Below, in pieces: positions 22,746-31,822 of a stretch of 64,000 bases of DNA. The stretch spans positions 10,496,176-10,560,175 of the forward strand of contig JAMKCF010000008.1 of the NCBI GenBank assembly GCA_023634235.1, written 5' to 3'. Position 1 is the first letter of the stretch. The number at the start of each line of letters is the position of its first letter. Source of the DNA: Pisaster brevispinus. Taxonomy: Eukaryota > Echinodermata > Asteroidea > Forcipulatida > Asteriidae. Under the pieces are notes generated by a model, which had not been told where the DNA came from, did not search any database, and was given only the letters and a program-made list of their open reading frames with translations. The translations under genes were made by a program, and so were the position numbers.

Positions 22746-23265
22746 AAAAAAAAAGATGATTTCTTTTCTGTGAGGCTAGGGTGCTTAGTGGTGCTGTTAC
22801 TGTTTTGTGATGTGCTAGCAAATTGCACACTTCAGCAAAAGTCTGAAAATGCACACGATCATTCGTAACATTTTATTTTTAACAAGGTTTTTGCATGGAC
22901 AACTGTTTTAAAGACTAACAACGCGAAATGGCAAATCAGGCTGCATGCACCTTTAACATAGACTAGACCATGCAAGTTTGTTGGACTTTGAACCATGTGG
23001 TCAATGGAACCCAACAGCCAGCCACCATGTGCTGTTGGATTGGATACATTTAATGTACATTTTTTCATTGCAGTTAAGTTTCATGTGGTTTAATTGTGGG
23101 GCTTTAAAATCCAATTTCGGCTAGGAGTTAAGGTCAACCTGTTGTCATCTGTGCAAAAGTTTGAGAAGACTCAAGGTCCTACAACCTGATTTACATGTAA
23201 AAATTTTGACTAAAGTATGAGTAGCTCTTGAGATATACATTTTTAGAAATGTTGAAATTTTCAAA
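22746..23265. other. Unassigned intronic DNA
   Basis: No gene recognised. Short ORF 22859-23068 (minus) has no family features. Confidence 0.4.
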
Positions 23266-23440
23266 TTCCGTTTTGAACCGGAAGTCAAGGTCAAATGGGG
23301 TTACACTCTGTGTAGCGTTTGTTAGGTTCTAAAAGACCTCTCTGATGATGTATAGATTGTACAAATCCATTGTGTGGATAATGAGTTAAGTTTTTTTGAA
23401 ATAATAAACTTTGATTTAAAATAATGGTTTATAAATTGTT
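23266..23440 (+). repeat. Unit of the CCGGAAGT-type repeat
   Basis: Contains TTCCGTTTTGAACCGGAAG, TCAAGGTCAAATGGGGTTAC and, after a spacer, a degenerate end. Same family as the arrays at 4, 24, 26-28 and 62 kb. Confidence 0.55.
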
Positions 23441-23882
23441 TTTAAACGAACAAAAACAATAGGTGTTCGGCTGTTGCCTGAACACCTTAACACATTAATA
23501 AAACAAAACATTACACCTTACAGTATGATAAATCTACACACAAGAAATATTTAGCAAATTAGAATTTCTCCTTAAGCAAACAGAAAACATATATGGCAAT
23601 GTCGATTGAAAAGAGGTAGCTATTAACTTGCTGGCCAGGACACAGGACGGTATGTGTAGATCCAGAGACGGCACTAAAGTGAATAAAACATTGAGGAACT
23701 AGACGTGGTAGTTATGGAAAATGCATTTAGGGTAGTTTGATAAGGTAGATGTACAAATCTTAAATTTGCTTTTTCCAAGCTGCTTTCTGTAGCTTTGTAC
23801 AAGATCAATTTAATCTTTGACTTTGTACAAGTTATGTACACAGTCCATGAGCTAAAATGGAACAGACCAAAAACAAACAAAC

Positions 23883-24046
23883 CTTGTGTATGTGGTGTAA
23901 AGGTTATGATTTTTCTTCTCCAGAAAACCTTCCTTGATAACTTGTTGACATCGCATTAGAGTACCTCTAAAGTCTGCTTGTGTGAGAACTCGACCCTCAG
24001 CAGAGGACTTGTTGTTTTCCAATATCAGGTTAAGAAGTCTGCATAT
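23883..24046 (-). CDS. Exon D of the tandem-PH-domain gene (end of PH1, linker, start of PH2)
   Basis: Minus-strand exon of 164 bp (54 codons plus 2 bases), with acceptor ttttaaatag and donor AAG|gtttgt. It starts with ICRLLNLILENN, the probable C-terminal helix of the first PH domain. A linker of about 25 residues follows, then VIKEGFLEKKNHN, the typical first strand of a second PH domain (G-x-L-x-K-K). The exon leaves two bases (AG) that are completed by the first base of exon E to an Arg codon, so the phases agree across an 11.7-kb intron. Confidence 0.75.
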
Positions 24047-24299
24047 CTATTTAAAACAAAGCAAACAAAACTAAACATGAACTATATGGCATTATCATAA
24101 TAATTGGCATTTGTAATGCACCAAATCTTCTAAATAGATGTTCAAGGTGCAGAGAAAAGCAGAAATGAAAAACAATTAAGAATAACCAGTGAAAATAAAG
24201 CAATAATAACAAGAAGAAAAAACATAAAAGAGCAAAGCTATCAAGAGTAAACTAGAAATGAGTTTGTAACGAAGAAACACTGGGTTTTCGGCTTTGTTG

Positions 24300-24700
24300 T
24301 CAATGTTGAATTAACGTAATAATTAATTTGACACCTGATGACATCACGATGATGAAAACACACTTTTCATACAAACTTTGTTATAAGCTACAAGACGGCA
24401 CAAAGTTTTTGACTTTATGACATGTGGTTAAGGAAATGTATTTTTTTATTGAATTTTCTGTTTTTAATAAAAACAAATGCATCATTAGCTCCAAGACGTC
24501 ACAAAAAGTTGACTTTATGACATGTGGTTCACGAGATATGAACTTTAGATTTGAGAGCTTCCTGTTTGTACCGGAAGTAAAGGTGAAAGAGGGTGACATT
24601 TTAAAAAGAACATGTTTAATGTGCGTCAGTTACAAGATGGTACAAAAATTATAACGATCTTTTATGATGGTTCAGACGATATAAAGTTTTAAATAATAAA
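24300..24700 (+). repeat. CCGGAAGT-type repeat, about two to three units
   Basis: Two copies of GACTTTATGACATGTGGTT (24410 and 24513), AGCTTCCTGTTTGTACCGGA (24560) and AAGTAAAGGTGAAAGAGGGT, followed by a CAGTTACAAGATGGTACAAA block. This is the same block order as in the array at 4 kb. Confidence 0.65.
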
Positions 24701-25388
24701 TTGTAAATAATAAACTACCATGCCAAGGCTAAAGTTATTAATAAGCTATACCGCACAGACCTTGAAATAAATTGTGGTGGGAAAATTCAATGAAATTGCG
24801 CGAGAACAAACCGCTACTAATACCCCAAACCGCTTCCATATTTAATAGTTCGAGGAGTCTCCACAAGCAAAAGGGCGCTACACAGGTTCACCATTAACTG
24901 TAGAAGCGAAGCAGTGAACCAAAATGAAAAGCACAAAGGTCGAACGATGCCATGCGCGTGGACAATGGGCTATGTGCGGGTATGGCCGTATGCACCGTGT
25001 TACGATGCCTAGGGTGGGAAGTAATGGCTGTGTGGTGTATAGACCGTATGCGATGTACAGCGTAAATTACGTGCAATGTACACACACGGCGATTGTGCTG
25101 GGTTGACGATATGCGTTTTTAAATCGTTAATATCGTCAACAGAGGATTAAAAACCCTCGGTCGAACTGCTGCTTGATCTAAGTTAGAGCACAGGCTTTCA
25201 TTTGATGTATTGTTTGTGTCTTTTAAGACTGTAGCTCCTGAGATCGAACGCTCACAAATTTCACGTGTAAATGCTATGAGACTTTTTCGAAAAGAAGTAT
25301 AACAATACTAATAGTGAATTAAAATTAAAATCTCGACGAAAACAAAGGTGGTTTCGGCGGATGGCCGAAACCCCCAATAACAACAAAA

Positions 25389-25637
25389 CTACAAACTATA
25401 CAATGGTATCTTGGAAAGGTGAGTCTTGAGAGTAATTTTGGAAATGTGCACACCGGAAAAATTACAGATATCTTGGGGAAGTTCATTCCACAGAGAAGAT
25501 GGATCTTGCATGTGGGAACGAGCAATCCCCCATAGTTTGCAAGTTTTGGGTACAAGTGAAAATGAATTGGAGGACCATAGGTATGTAGATACTCCAGGAG
25601 CCAGGGGCTGATATTTCACATGTTGGTACCAATTCAA
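25389..25637 (-). pseudogene. LINE ORF2 C-terminal fragment (block A, left)
   Basis: Minus-strand ORF with WNELPQDICNFSGVHISKIT and LKTHLSKI, the common last part of CR1/Jockey-type ORF2 proteins (W-N-x-L-P … L-K-T-H-L). No RT domain upstream, so a 5'-truncated insertion. The second copy is at 34661-34909. Confidence 0.65.
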
Positions 25638-25839
25638 GGGACAAATTCTAATACCGCTTTTCTTATTGCAACTTTTTAATAAGTCGCATCCACTTAAGGT
25701 GATCCCGTGGCTGCTGCCGCTTCCCAGGTTGTATCGTAAACTTGGGTGTGATCCCTGGCTACACGGCAGCTAACGGTTGAATGGCTTCTGACTGGCACCC
25801 CGAACAAAGATATTGACTAATAGGGAGACCGCCAACATA

Positions 25840-25913
25840 GGGCTGGATAGCTCAGTTGGTAGAGCGCCGGTACGTTAATCCGGAGGTAGTTGGTTCAAGT
25901 CCCGCTCCAGTCA
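25840..25913 (+). repeat. tRNA-Asn(GTT)-like repeat, block A left, unit 1
   Basis: GGGCTGG acceptor, TAGCTCAGTTGGTAGAGC (box A), anticodon loop ACGTTAA (GTT in the anticodon place), GGTTCAAGTCCCGC (box B), CCAGTCA. The last pair of the anticodon stem and parts of the acceptor stem do not pair, and a T-rich stretch follows. It is embedded in a longer repeat (a GGTGTGATCCCTGGCTACAC part upstream and a CAGTCAGTTTCCCTTG part downstream). It looks like a tRNA-derived repeat, not a working tRNA gene. Confidence 0.6.
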
Positions 25914-26204
25914 ATTTTTCTTTGTTCAAATCCAAATTGTTTAAACAATTTACCCAGTCAGTTTCCCTTGTGGTATATTACTTGAGGTTTATTTAAGACT
26001 CGAACAACGCTACACAAAGTGCGACCCCATTTGACCTTGACTTCTGGTCCAAACTGGAAACTGAAAATTTCAAAAATTCATATCTCAGGAATTACTTATT
26101 TCACCACAATTTCCAGATTGTAGGTCTTTCAGCCTGCTCAAACTTTTGTACAAATATTAATCTTTACTTCCGGTAAAAAATGGACACTATATAGGACACC
26201 AATA

Positions 26205-26255
26205 GTTCGAGACCGAGACCAGACAGTCCGAGGCCAAGACCAAGACCAAAACAGA
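26205..26255 (+). repeat. GAGACC/AAGACC hexamer tract (block A left)
   Basis: Short run of GAGACC, GAGGCC and AAGACC units of the kind found in the hAT-like ends at 13.2 and 18.6-19.7 kb. No CAGTGTTGTA terminus was seen here. Duplicated at about 35477-35527. Confidence 0.5.
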
Positions 26256-26394
26256 TGTAATGAAGGCAAGGGAAGAGAAATCTCGCAAATGTCTCTCCTA
26301 TGAGTAGAATGTGTAATAAGGCAGAGCAGACTGTATTTCATACTGTCAGTGAATCTCTATTATGATGGCTCAGATGGATTTCATCAGTTGACAT

Positions 26395-26697
26395 GACAAG
26401 TTTGTCAAGGTGATTCACCGAGATCTGTGTAAGAAGTATGGTGTCCAAGTGCTTGCAAAATGGTTTGATCATGTTCCGGAGAAAGTTGCAGAGACCGACC
26501 AGGTCAACATTCTCTGGGACTTTAACAATCAGACTGATCGTGTTACAGAACATAGGTGTCTGGATGATGTAATATTAGATAAGACGAAGAAGATGTGTCA
26601 TCTCATTGACATAGCTGTGCCTGGTGATATAAGGGTAGCTTCGAAAGAGATGGAAAAGATCTGGAAGTGCCAAGACCTGGCAAGGTCTAGGAGTTAG
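26395..26697 (+). pseudogene. LINE-associated ORF fragment (block A left)
   Basis: Plus-strand ORF with IHRDLCKKYGVQVLAKWFDH, VNILWDFNNQTDR and CHLIDIAVPGDIRVASKEME. This matches the known tail-type sequence of LINE ORF2 proteins in invertebrate genomes (…ILWDF-x-I-Q-T-D-R … LIDIA-x-P-G-D …). It is an isolated piece of about 100 codons without RT motifs. Duplicate at 35667-35969. Confidence 0.6.
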
Positions 26698-26749
26698 CAT
26701 TTGCTTTCATCTGCATGCCGTGATAAAATTATCTACACTAAGGTCTAAG

Positions 26750-27830
26750 TACATGGTAAGCTTTTGAGTTGTAAAATTCAAATTTCCGGTTTCGACCAGA
26801 AGTAAAGGTCACATGGGGTCACACTTTGTATTCTCCATATATGAATTTGTTGATATTAATTGTTGCTCATCGATGATGTCATCATCCCCAACTATTTTTT
26901 ATTTCATCTACATGATTGATTTCATCTGTATGATTTATTTTTGAGAAATGGCCGAATAAATAATAATAATAATAATAATAGAAATAATAATAATACACAC
27001 TAAATAAAGCCTAATCACAAGGTAAGTTTCAAGTCTGAACCCATTTTGGTTCATGAGATATGGAGGTTTATTTTTAAGTATGAAAATTTTACTTCCAGAA
27101 AGATTTGTAGAATCGCTAAAGGGCTTTCATATGGTGTAATGATTGTTAGTATACCACGCTTGGTTAACAATATATGATTTTTAAATATTCATCTTCAATG
27201 TTTGGTTTTGACCCTTAATGTACCCTTAATGGTTCTCTAGAAATGAGTTTGTGAAATATTTCATGCTATTTTTAAAACTGTAATGTTATGACATTATTGA
27301 TGATGTCATTGTCAAAAACTTGCTGTTTCGTGTACACACAATGTTTAGGTACATGATAAGTTTTAAGTCTATAAAACCTTCACTTTTTGCAAAATCTTTA
27401 TGAGAGCATTCAGTGAGAAGAAGAAGACACAAATCAAAATAAAATAAAATGAAAGTCATATGGGGTCACACATTGTGTGTGTTTTTTTACAAATCTTAAG
27501 AGCTTTTATATGGTGTAAATGCTTTGTATGTAGCCATTATGGTTCTCCAGATGAATTTTTTAGTCATCAACCTGAACTACTCGTGGTTTTATTTGACAAC
27601 CAAAGTCTAAGTAGAAAGTAAGTTTTAGGTCTCTTTTTAGATTCATGAGATATAATCAGGTATTTTTGACTGGAAGTAAAGGTCACAAGGGGTCGTGCAC
27701 TCTCTGTGAAAGATTTGTACAATGAATCAACAGCTTTTATAAGGTTAAAAGGTTTTGTATGTAGCATTTATGGTTCTCTAGATATGAATTGTTGAAATAT
27801 TGAAACATTTATTTAATTTTTAAAATGTCT
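26750..27830 (+). repeat. Decayed array of the CCGGAAGT-type repeat (block A left)
   Basis: Recurrent parts: AGAAGTAAAGGTCACATGGG (26800), GAAAGTCATATGGGGTCACA (27450), GGAAGTAAAGGTCACAAGGG (27670), with between them ATGGTTCTCTAGA(T/A)ATGA and TGATGATGTCAT. Units of this stretch are more diverged than those at 62 kb. A (TAA)n microsatellite lies at 26955-26992. Duplicate at 36022-37107. Confidence 0.55.
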
Positions 27831-28271
27831 TCAACCAAATCTTATTATCAGTTTTTACTGATAAATAATCAAGTCCCGCTCCAGGCAATTTTTCTTTGTT
27901 CAAACCAAAATAAGTTCAAATCTACCCAGTCAGTTTCCCTTGCGATTTATTACTTTTTTATTTAATATTAAAAAATTGCATCCCCTTTAGGTGATCCCCT
28001 GGCTGCCGCTTCCTAGTGTGACAGTAGTTCTTTTTTGCAAATTTATTTATTTATTTCCAAAACAAAAAGGCTGGCACATTGACCCTTGCAATAATTCTCT
28101 TGGCTCAAATAAGATCACCTTAATAAGTCAAAATGATGAACATGATGAGAGAACTTTACATGCCTCACCCAAGTGAGTGCTAGCTGGCAAGTGGTATTGT
28201 GCAATGCATCCAACCCCCAGAGTGCAGTGCCTGCCTGCAATGTGGTCACTCCTTACTATCTACTTGTGGTT

Positions 28272-28376
28272 AAAGGGGCACTCTGCTTTAAGTAATTAAA
28301 GTTGTTTAGAGTCTCAACAACGCAATTGTAAATTGTACCAGAAATAATTAAAGTAACCTAAAAAATATCTATCACA
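28272..28376 (-). repeat. 105-bp LTR-like sequence in block A (solo)
   Basis: Minus strand starts TGTGATAGATATTTTTTAGG and ends GCAGAGTGCCCCTTT. It is identical by eye to 29274-29378, which is joined to the 3' end of the first Gypsy element. Here no Gypsy sequence is attached, so it may be a solo LTR. No clear target duplication. The block A right copy has it at 37549-37653. Confidence 0.5.
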
Positions 28377-28487
28377 CTAGGTTGTATCATATACTTGGGT
28401 GTGATCCCTGGCTACACACCAGCTAATGGTTATGGTTTCTGACACCCCTGAACAAAGATATTGACTAATAGAGAGACCGCCAACATA

Positions 28488-28561
28488 GGGCTTGATAGCT
28501 CAGTAGGTAGAGCGCTGGTATGTTAATCCGGAGGTAGTTGGTTCAAGTCCCGCTCCAGTCA
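28488..28561 (+). repeat. tRNA-Asn(GTT)-like repeat, block A left, unit 2
   Basis: As at 25840, but GGGCTTGATAGCTCAGTAGG and GCTGGTATGTTAATCC; the same flanking parts are present (TTGGGTGTGATCCCTGGCTA upstream, a TTTCCCTTGCGG part downstream). A third, headless piece lies at 27870-27955. Several related copies in one block show amplification of a repeat rather than a tRNA gene cluster. Confidence 0.6.
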
Positions 28562-28734
28562 ATTTTTCTTTTTTCTTTGTTCAAAGGAAAGTTATTTTAA
28601 TCTACCTAGTTGTTTCCCTTGCGGTTTATTACTTGATATTAAATACTTAAATCTCAATGCCCAGATAACAAGTTAGCAATGTTGACAATGATGACGCCAT
28701 CTGTAAAGTTTAGTATTTCAAAAATTCATATCTT

Positions 28735-29274
28735 GTGAACTACACCTTGTATTGCTCTCCCTGTCTTGCCTTCTGTCTGGAAAACTTCCTTCAGATACCA
28801 CTCAGTAAAGGTGTTAGGAATCTTCCAACACGCTGCTTTTGGGATGTCACTCATGGAAACACCCCTAAAAAAGGCCCATGATGTTGACACTGCTCTGACA
28901 TTGTGTGCACAGACTGTCTCAGAGTCCCCCTCTGCTGGGACTTCCTGAGATGAGCGGATTGCTGTGACTATCCATCGGACAATCGTGTCGCCAGAGGACG
29001 GCTGATAGGGCAAAAAGTTGGGAGTGCCCCTTCAAAAGCGTCTTTGTGCGGTTCATGTACCATTTCAGAGCCCTGACTGGACACCGCAGAATGTTGTTTG
29101 GTACTGACAAGAACGATTTGATGTCCAGGGTAAAAAGGAGTCCGATAGATTTTTAGTCAAGAATTCTGTCCTAAGGATAAGGCAGACACCACCCGGTTCC
29201 CACCAGATGTGCCCAGAATCTAACATAAGGGAATTTAGCTCAATACGTCGTCTAGATGTAGCCACTGCTGACAA
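28735..29274 (-). pseudogene. DIRS tyrosine recombinase C-terminal part (block A left, truncated)
   Basis: Minus-strand frames give RCPVRALKWYMNRTKTLLKG, then after a shift SGDTIVRWIVTAIRSSQEVP, the H-N-V-R motif, WAFFRGVSMSDIPKAACWK and NTFTEWYLKEVFQ. The H-x-x-R pair and the nucleophile Tyr of tyrosine recombinases are visible. Sequence stops at 29274, where Gypsy LTR sequence begins. The same stretch continues to the full element in the right copy (38012-38551). Confidence 0.75.
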
Positions 29275-29378
29275 AAGGGGCACTCTGCTTTAAGTAATTA
29301 AAGTTGTTTAGAGTCTCAACAACGCAATTGTAAATTGTACCAGAAATAATTAAAGTAACCTAAAAAATATCTATCACA
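29274..29378 (-). repeat. Probable 3' LTR of the first Gypsy element (105 bp visible)
   Basis: Directly follows, on the minus strand, a purine-rich tract (GCAGTGGAGAAA) and begins TGTGATAG, the usual arrangement of polypurine tract and LTR start. It is cut at, or ends at, the DIRS border. A 105-bp LTR would be short for Gypsy. It may be complete or a fragment; the 5' LTR is missing, so this cannot be decided here. Confidence 0.5.
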
Positions 29379-29488
29379 TTTCTCCACTGCTAGTAAGTTG
29401 GTTTCCACGACAACTTCATCGGGACCAAATAGGCACTTCTACTAAGTTGACTCGTGACATAATTGAAAATAAATCTAACTGTCTCTGA

Positions 29489-31822
29489 TTAGTTAGGGTG
29501 CTGGGATGCAAGCCATCCTGCTTGTAACCGTCCTCCAAGTTGATCTGCTAACATCTGTCCCATCCCTGTAATAGCTTGGCTGAATTGGGCGAAATCCGGC
29601 TGTGAGGGTGGTTTGTACACTTCAGTTCGGTTGTTCGCTGCTGACAAAGGTAGATGGTGCAGATTGGAATGTTGTCCTGCAGTTGTTCGTGTGGATCTTC
29701 TGGGTTGTTGCTCCTCCAGATCATTAAGGGGTACAGGGGGTTCGGGGAGCTCCACTGCTTCGCCAGAAGCATGGGGTGACATTGGCAGTACTTCGGCTTG
29801 GTCAATAGGGGTAGATGAACCAGGTTGTACAGTCTCTGTTGTTTCCTCAAGGAACTGTTGATTTTCAGAAGATTGACTCACCTCTGAGTGTGATGGGGAT
29901 AGCTGTGGGGGCTCCACTGCTATACTGGTACTATCAATTTGAACCAATGGGCTTGGTTCTGCAACTGAAGACAGAGATAGCGGTGGTGGCTCCACTGCTA
30001 TATTGCTACTTTCGGGTTGAACCAATGGGCTTGGTTCTGCAACTGATGATAGAAATGGCTGTTCAGTCTTGATGGTACATTGTGACTGCTTACTACTCTG
30101 GTATGTCTTGTCATCAAGGCAAGTATCAACAATTATTGCTATATCTTGTAATAATGCAGGGTCATTCTCTAAATCATCTCTGACTTCTCGGTCTGCGTCT
30201 AGGGAGGAAGGAGAAGTTTCTACGGTCGCATCCTTATCTGATGTTGGGATCTCTGATGAAGAAGGGACTTCCTCTTTTGTATTAAACAACTCGGTCCTTG
30301 TCATCCACTTTGTTGGTCCAGTATCATCAGCTAGTTGTACTTCATATACATTTATCTGCGGTCTTGCAATCACCTTATATGGTACTGTTTGCCAGTAGTC
30401 CCCTATTTTGTTTCTTCCTTTGAGGTGATTGCGAAGAAGAACCCTTGTTCCGAGGGCAATTCCCTTGTCATTGGTGTTGAGATTGACTTTGTCGCATCGA
30501 CTTGTACTTTTCTTCTGCATGTTCTTTGCTGCGATACCTGCTGCGTCTTTCAGTTTACGCTGGTGAGATTCAACCCATGGGGTTAGCTGGGCAGACGATT
30601 TGTGGGGGGAGAGACCAGTGGAAGAATGTGAGGTGCAGTTGTACATGAAGGTCAGCTCCTGCAGATGTTCAGGCCAACGCTTCTTCTGATCTGGGGGAAG
30701 AGTGCGAAGTAGGTTGTGCAATGTGCGATTAAACCTCTCACACTGTCCATTCCCCTGCGGGTGGTAGGCTGTGGTTCTACTCTTAGTGACGCCATACACG
30801 GAGCACAACTCCCTGACAATCTGGGACTCAAAGTTCCTACCCTGGTCACTGTGAATGCGACTGGGAAGTCCATACTTCTGGAACCATTCTCTAACTAATA
30901 CTTTTGCTACAGTTGTAGCCTTTTGATCTCGACATGGGAATGCCTGGGTGAACTTGCTGAAAACATCAGTCAGGACAAGTATGTTTTCTCGGCCATCTGA
31001 TGCCTTCTCCAGTATAGTGAAATCAATTGCAAGGATATCAAGTGGCCGTTGTGCGAGAATGCTACCCATGGAGGGCCTAACAACTGGAATTGGTGCCTTC
31101 GAAACTGTACACCTTTCACACTTCTTGCACCATTTCTCAACGTCTACCTCCATCCCTGGCCAGTAGCATCTCTTCCGCAGGAGTGCCAGAGTGCGGTCAC
31201 GTCCCTGATGACCCGCCTGGTTGTGGAGGGCTTCAAGGACTGTTGGCTGGAGTCCCGTAGGTAACAGTAGTTGGTAGAAATCACCTTCAACTGGGTCATG
31301 GCATTTGACGTAGAACACTCCCTCTTTAACTGTTATCCTATCCCATCGCCTAACCAGAGCTTTTATGGCATTTGAAGCATGCCGTAGACTTCTTGGTCTA
31401 GTTCCATATCTCCACATCTTAGAGAACTGAGCAAACAAAGGATCACTCTGCTGTTGCTTCATCAGCTCACCTGCCGGATACCCTGGTAGAGTCGGTGCTG
31501 CTTCGACTTCTGCAGCAGTTACCTGTCGTACTATCACTCTCTTGGCATCCACTTGGTAAACTTCATGTAGTGTCGTAGACTGTGTAACGTCTTGTAGCGT
31601 TTCCTCTGCATGAATTTCCTGTCGGCTCAGAGCATCAGCATTAGCATTCGACTTTCCTGATCTGTACTTTATTTGAAAGTTGAATTGGGAAAGTTGGCTG
31701 GCCCATCTCATCTCTGTCGCTCCGAGTTTTGCAGACTTCAGGTATGAAAGTGGATTGTTATCGGTGAAGACTATGAACTCTGCTCCAATCAAGTACTCCG
31801 AAACTTCTCTGTGACTACCCAT
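29489..31822 (-). CDS. pol: Gypsy 1 end of RNase H, integrase and long C-terminal tail
   Basis: 777-codon open frame continuing the RNase H (FTDNNPLSYLKSAKLGA, then NADALSR). Next are the integrase zinc-binding H-H-C-C segment (H-N-Q-A-G-H … C-x2-C), the catalytic D (LAIDFTILE), D (HSDQGRNF) and E (CERFNRTLHNLL), and a C-terminal part with VLLRNHLKGRNKIGDYW. The last 230 residues are Ser/Pro/Glu-rich with an internal repeat (SVAEPSPLVQ twice, each followed by IAVEPP). Overlap with the upstream ORF of 34 bp reflects the frameshift. No envelope gene is present. Confidence 0.9.
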   Translation of the reverse strand: MGSHREVSEYLIGAEFIVFTDNNPLSYLKSAKLGATEMRWASQLSQFNFQIKYRSGKSNANADALSRQEIHAEETLQDVTQSTTLHEVYQVDAKRVIVRQVTAAEVEAAPTLPGYPAGELMKQQQSDPLFAQFSKMWRYGTRPRSLRHASNAIKALVRRWDRITVKEGVFYVKCHDPVEGDFYQLLLPTGLQPTVLEALHNQAGHQGRDRTLALLRKRCYWPGMEVDVEKWCKKCERCTVSKAPIPVVRPSMGSILAQRPLDILAIDFTILEKASDGRENILVLTDVFSKFTQAFPCRDQKATTVAKVLVREWFQKYGLPSRIHSDQGRNFESQIVRELCSVYGVTKSRTTAYHPQGNGQCERFNRTLHNLLRTLPPDQKKRWPEHLQELTFMYNCTSHSSTGLSPHKSSAQLTPWVESHQRKLKDAAGIAAKNMQKKSTSRCDKVNLNTNDKGIALGTRVLLRNHLKGRNKIGDYWQTVPYKVIARPQINVYEVQLADDTGPTKWMTRTELFNTKEEVPSSSEIPTSDKDATVETSPSSLDADREVRDDLENDPALLQDIAIIVDTCLDDKTYQSSKQSQCTIKTEQPFLSSVAEPSPLVQPESSNIAVEPPPLSLSSVAEPSPLVQIDSTSIAVEPPQLSPSHSEVSQSSENQQFLEETTETVQPGSSTPIDQAEVLPMSPHASGEAVELPEPPVPLNDLEEQQPRRSTRTTAGQHSNLHHLPLSAANNRTEVYKPPSQPDFAQFSQAITGMGQMLADQLGGRLQAGWLASQHPN

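Larger units (their letters stand above)
25062..29274. repeat. Left copy of a 4.2-kb duplicated block (block A)
   Basis: From GTAAATTACGTGCAATGTAC to …CACTGCTGACAA this block is repeated almost without change at 34334-38551. The one difference I noticed is a 5-bp indel (CTTGT at about 37468). Every short ORF inside is identical in both copies. The block holds a LINE 3' fragment, two tRNA-like repeats, decayed CCGGAAGT-type units, a LINE fragment, a 105-bp LTR-like sequence and the end of a DIRS recombinase. Its right edge is inside DIRS sequence, and its left edge meets no element that I can name. Confidence 0.9.

Noticed and set aside
25840..25913. Functional tRNA-Asn gene
   Set aside because: Imperfect acceptor, anticodon and T stems, several diverged copies with shared non-tRNA flanks, and a position inside repeats.
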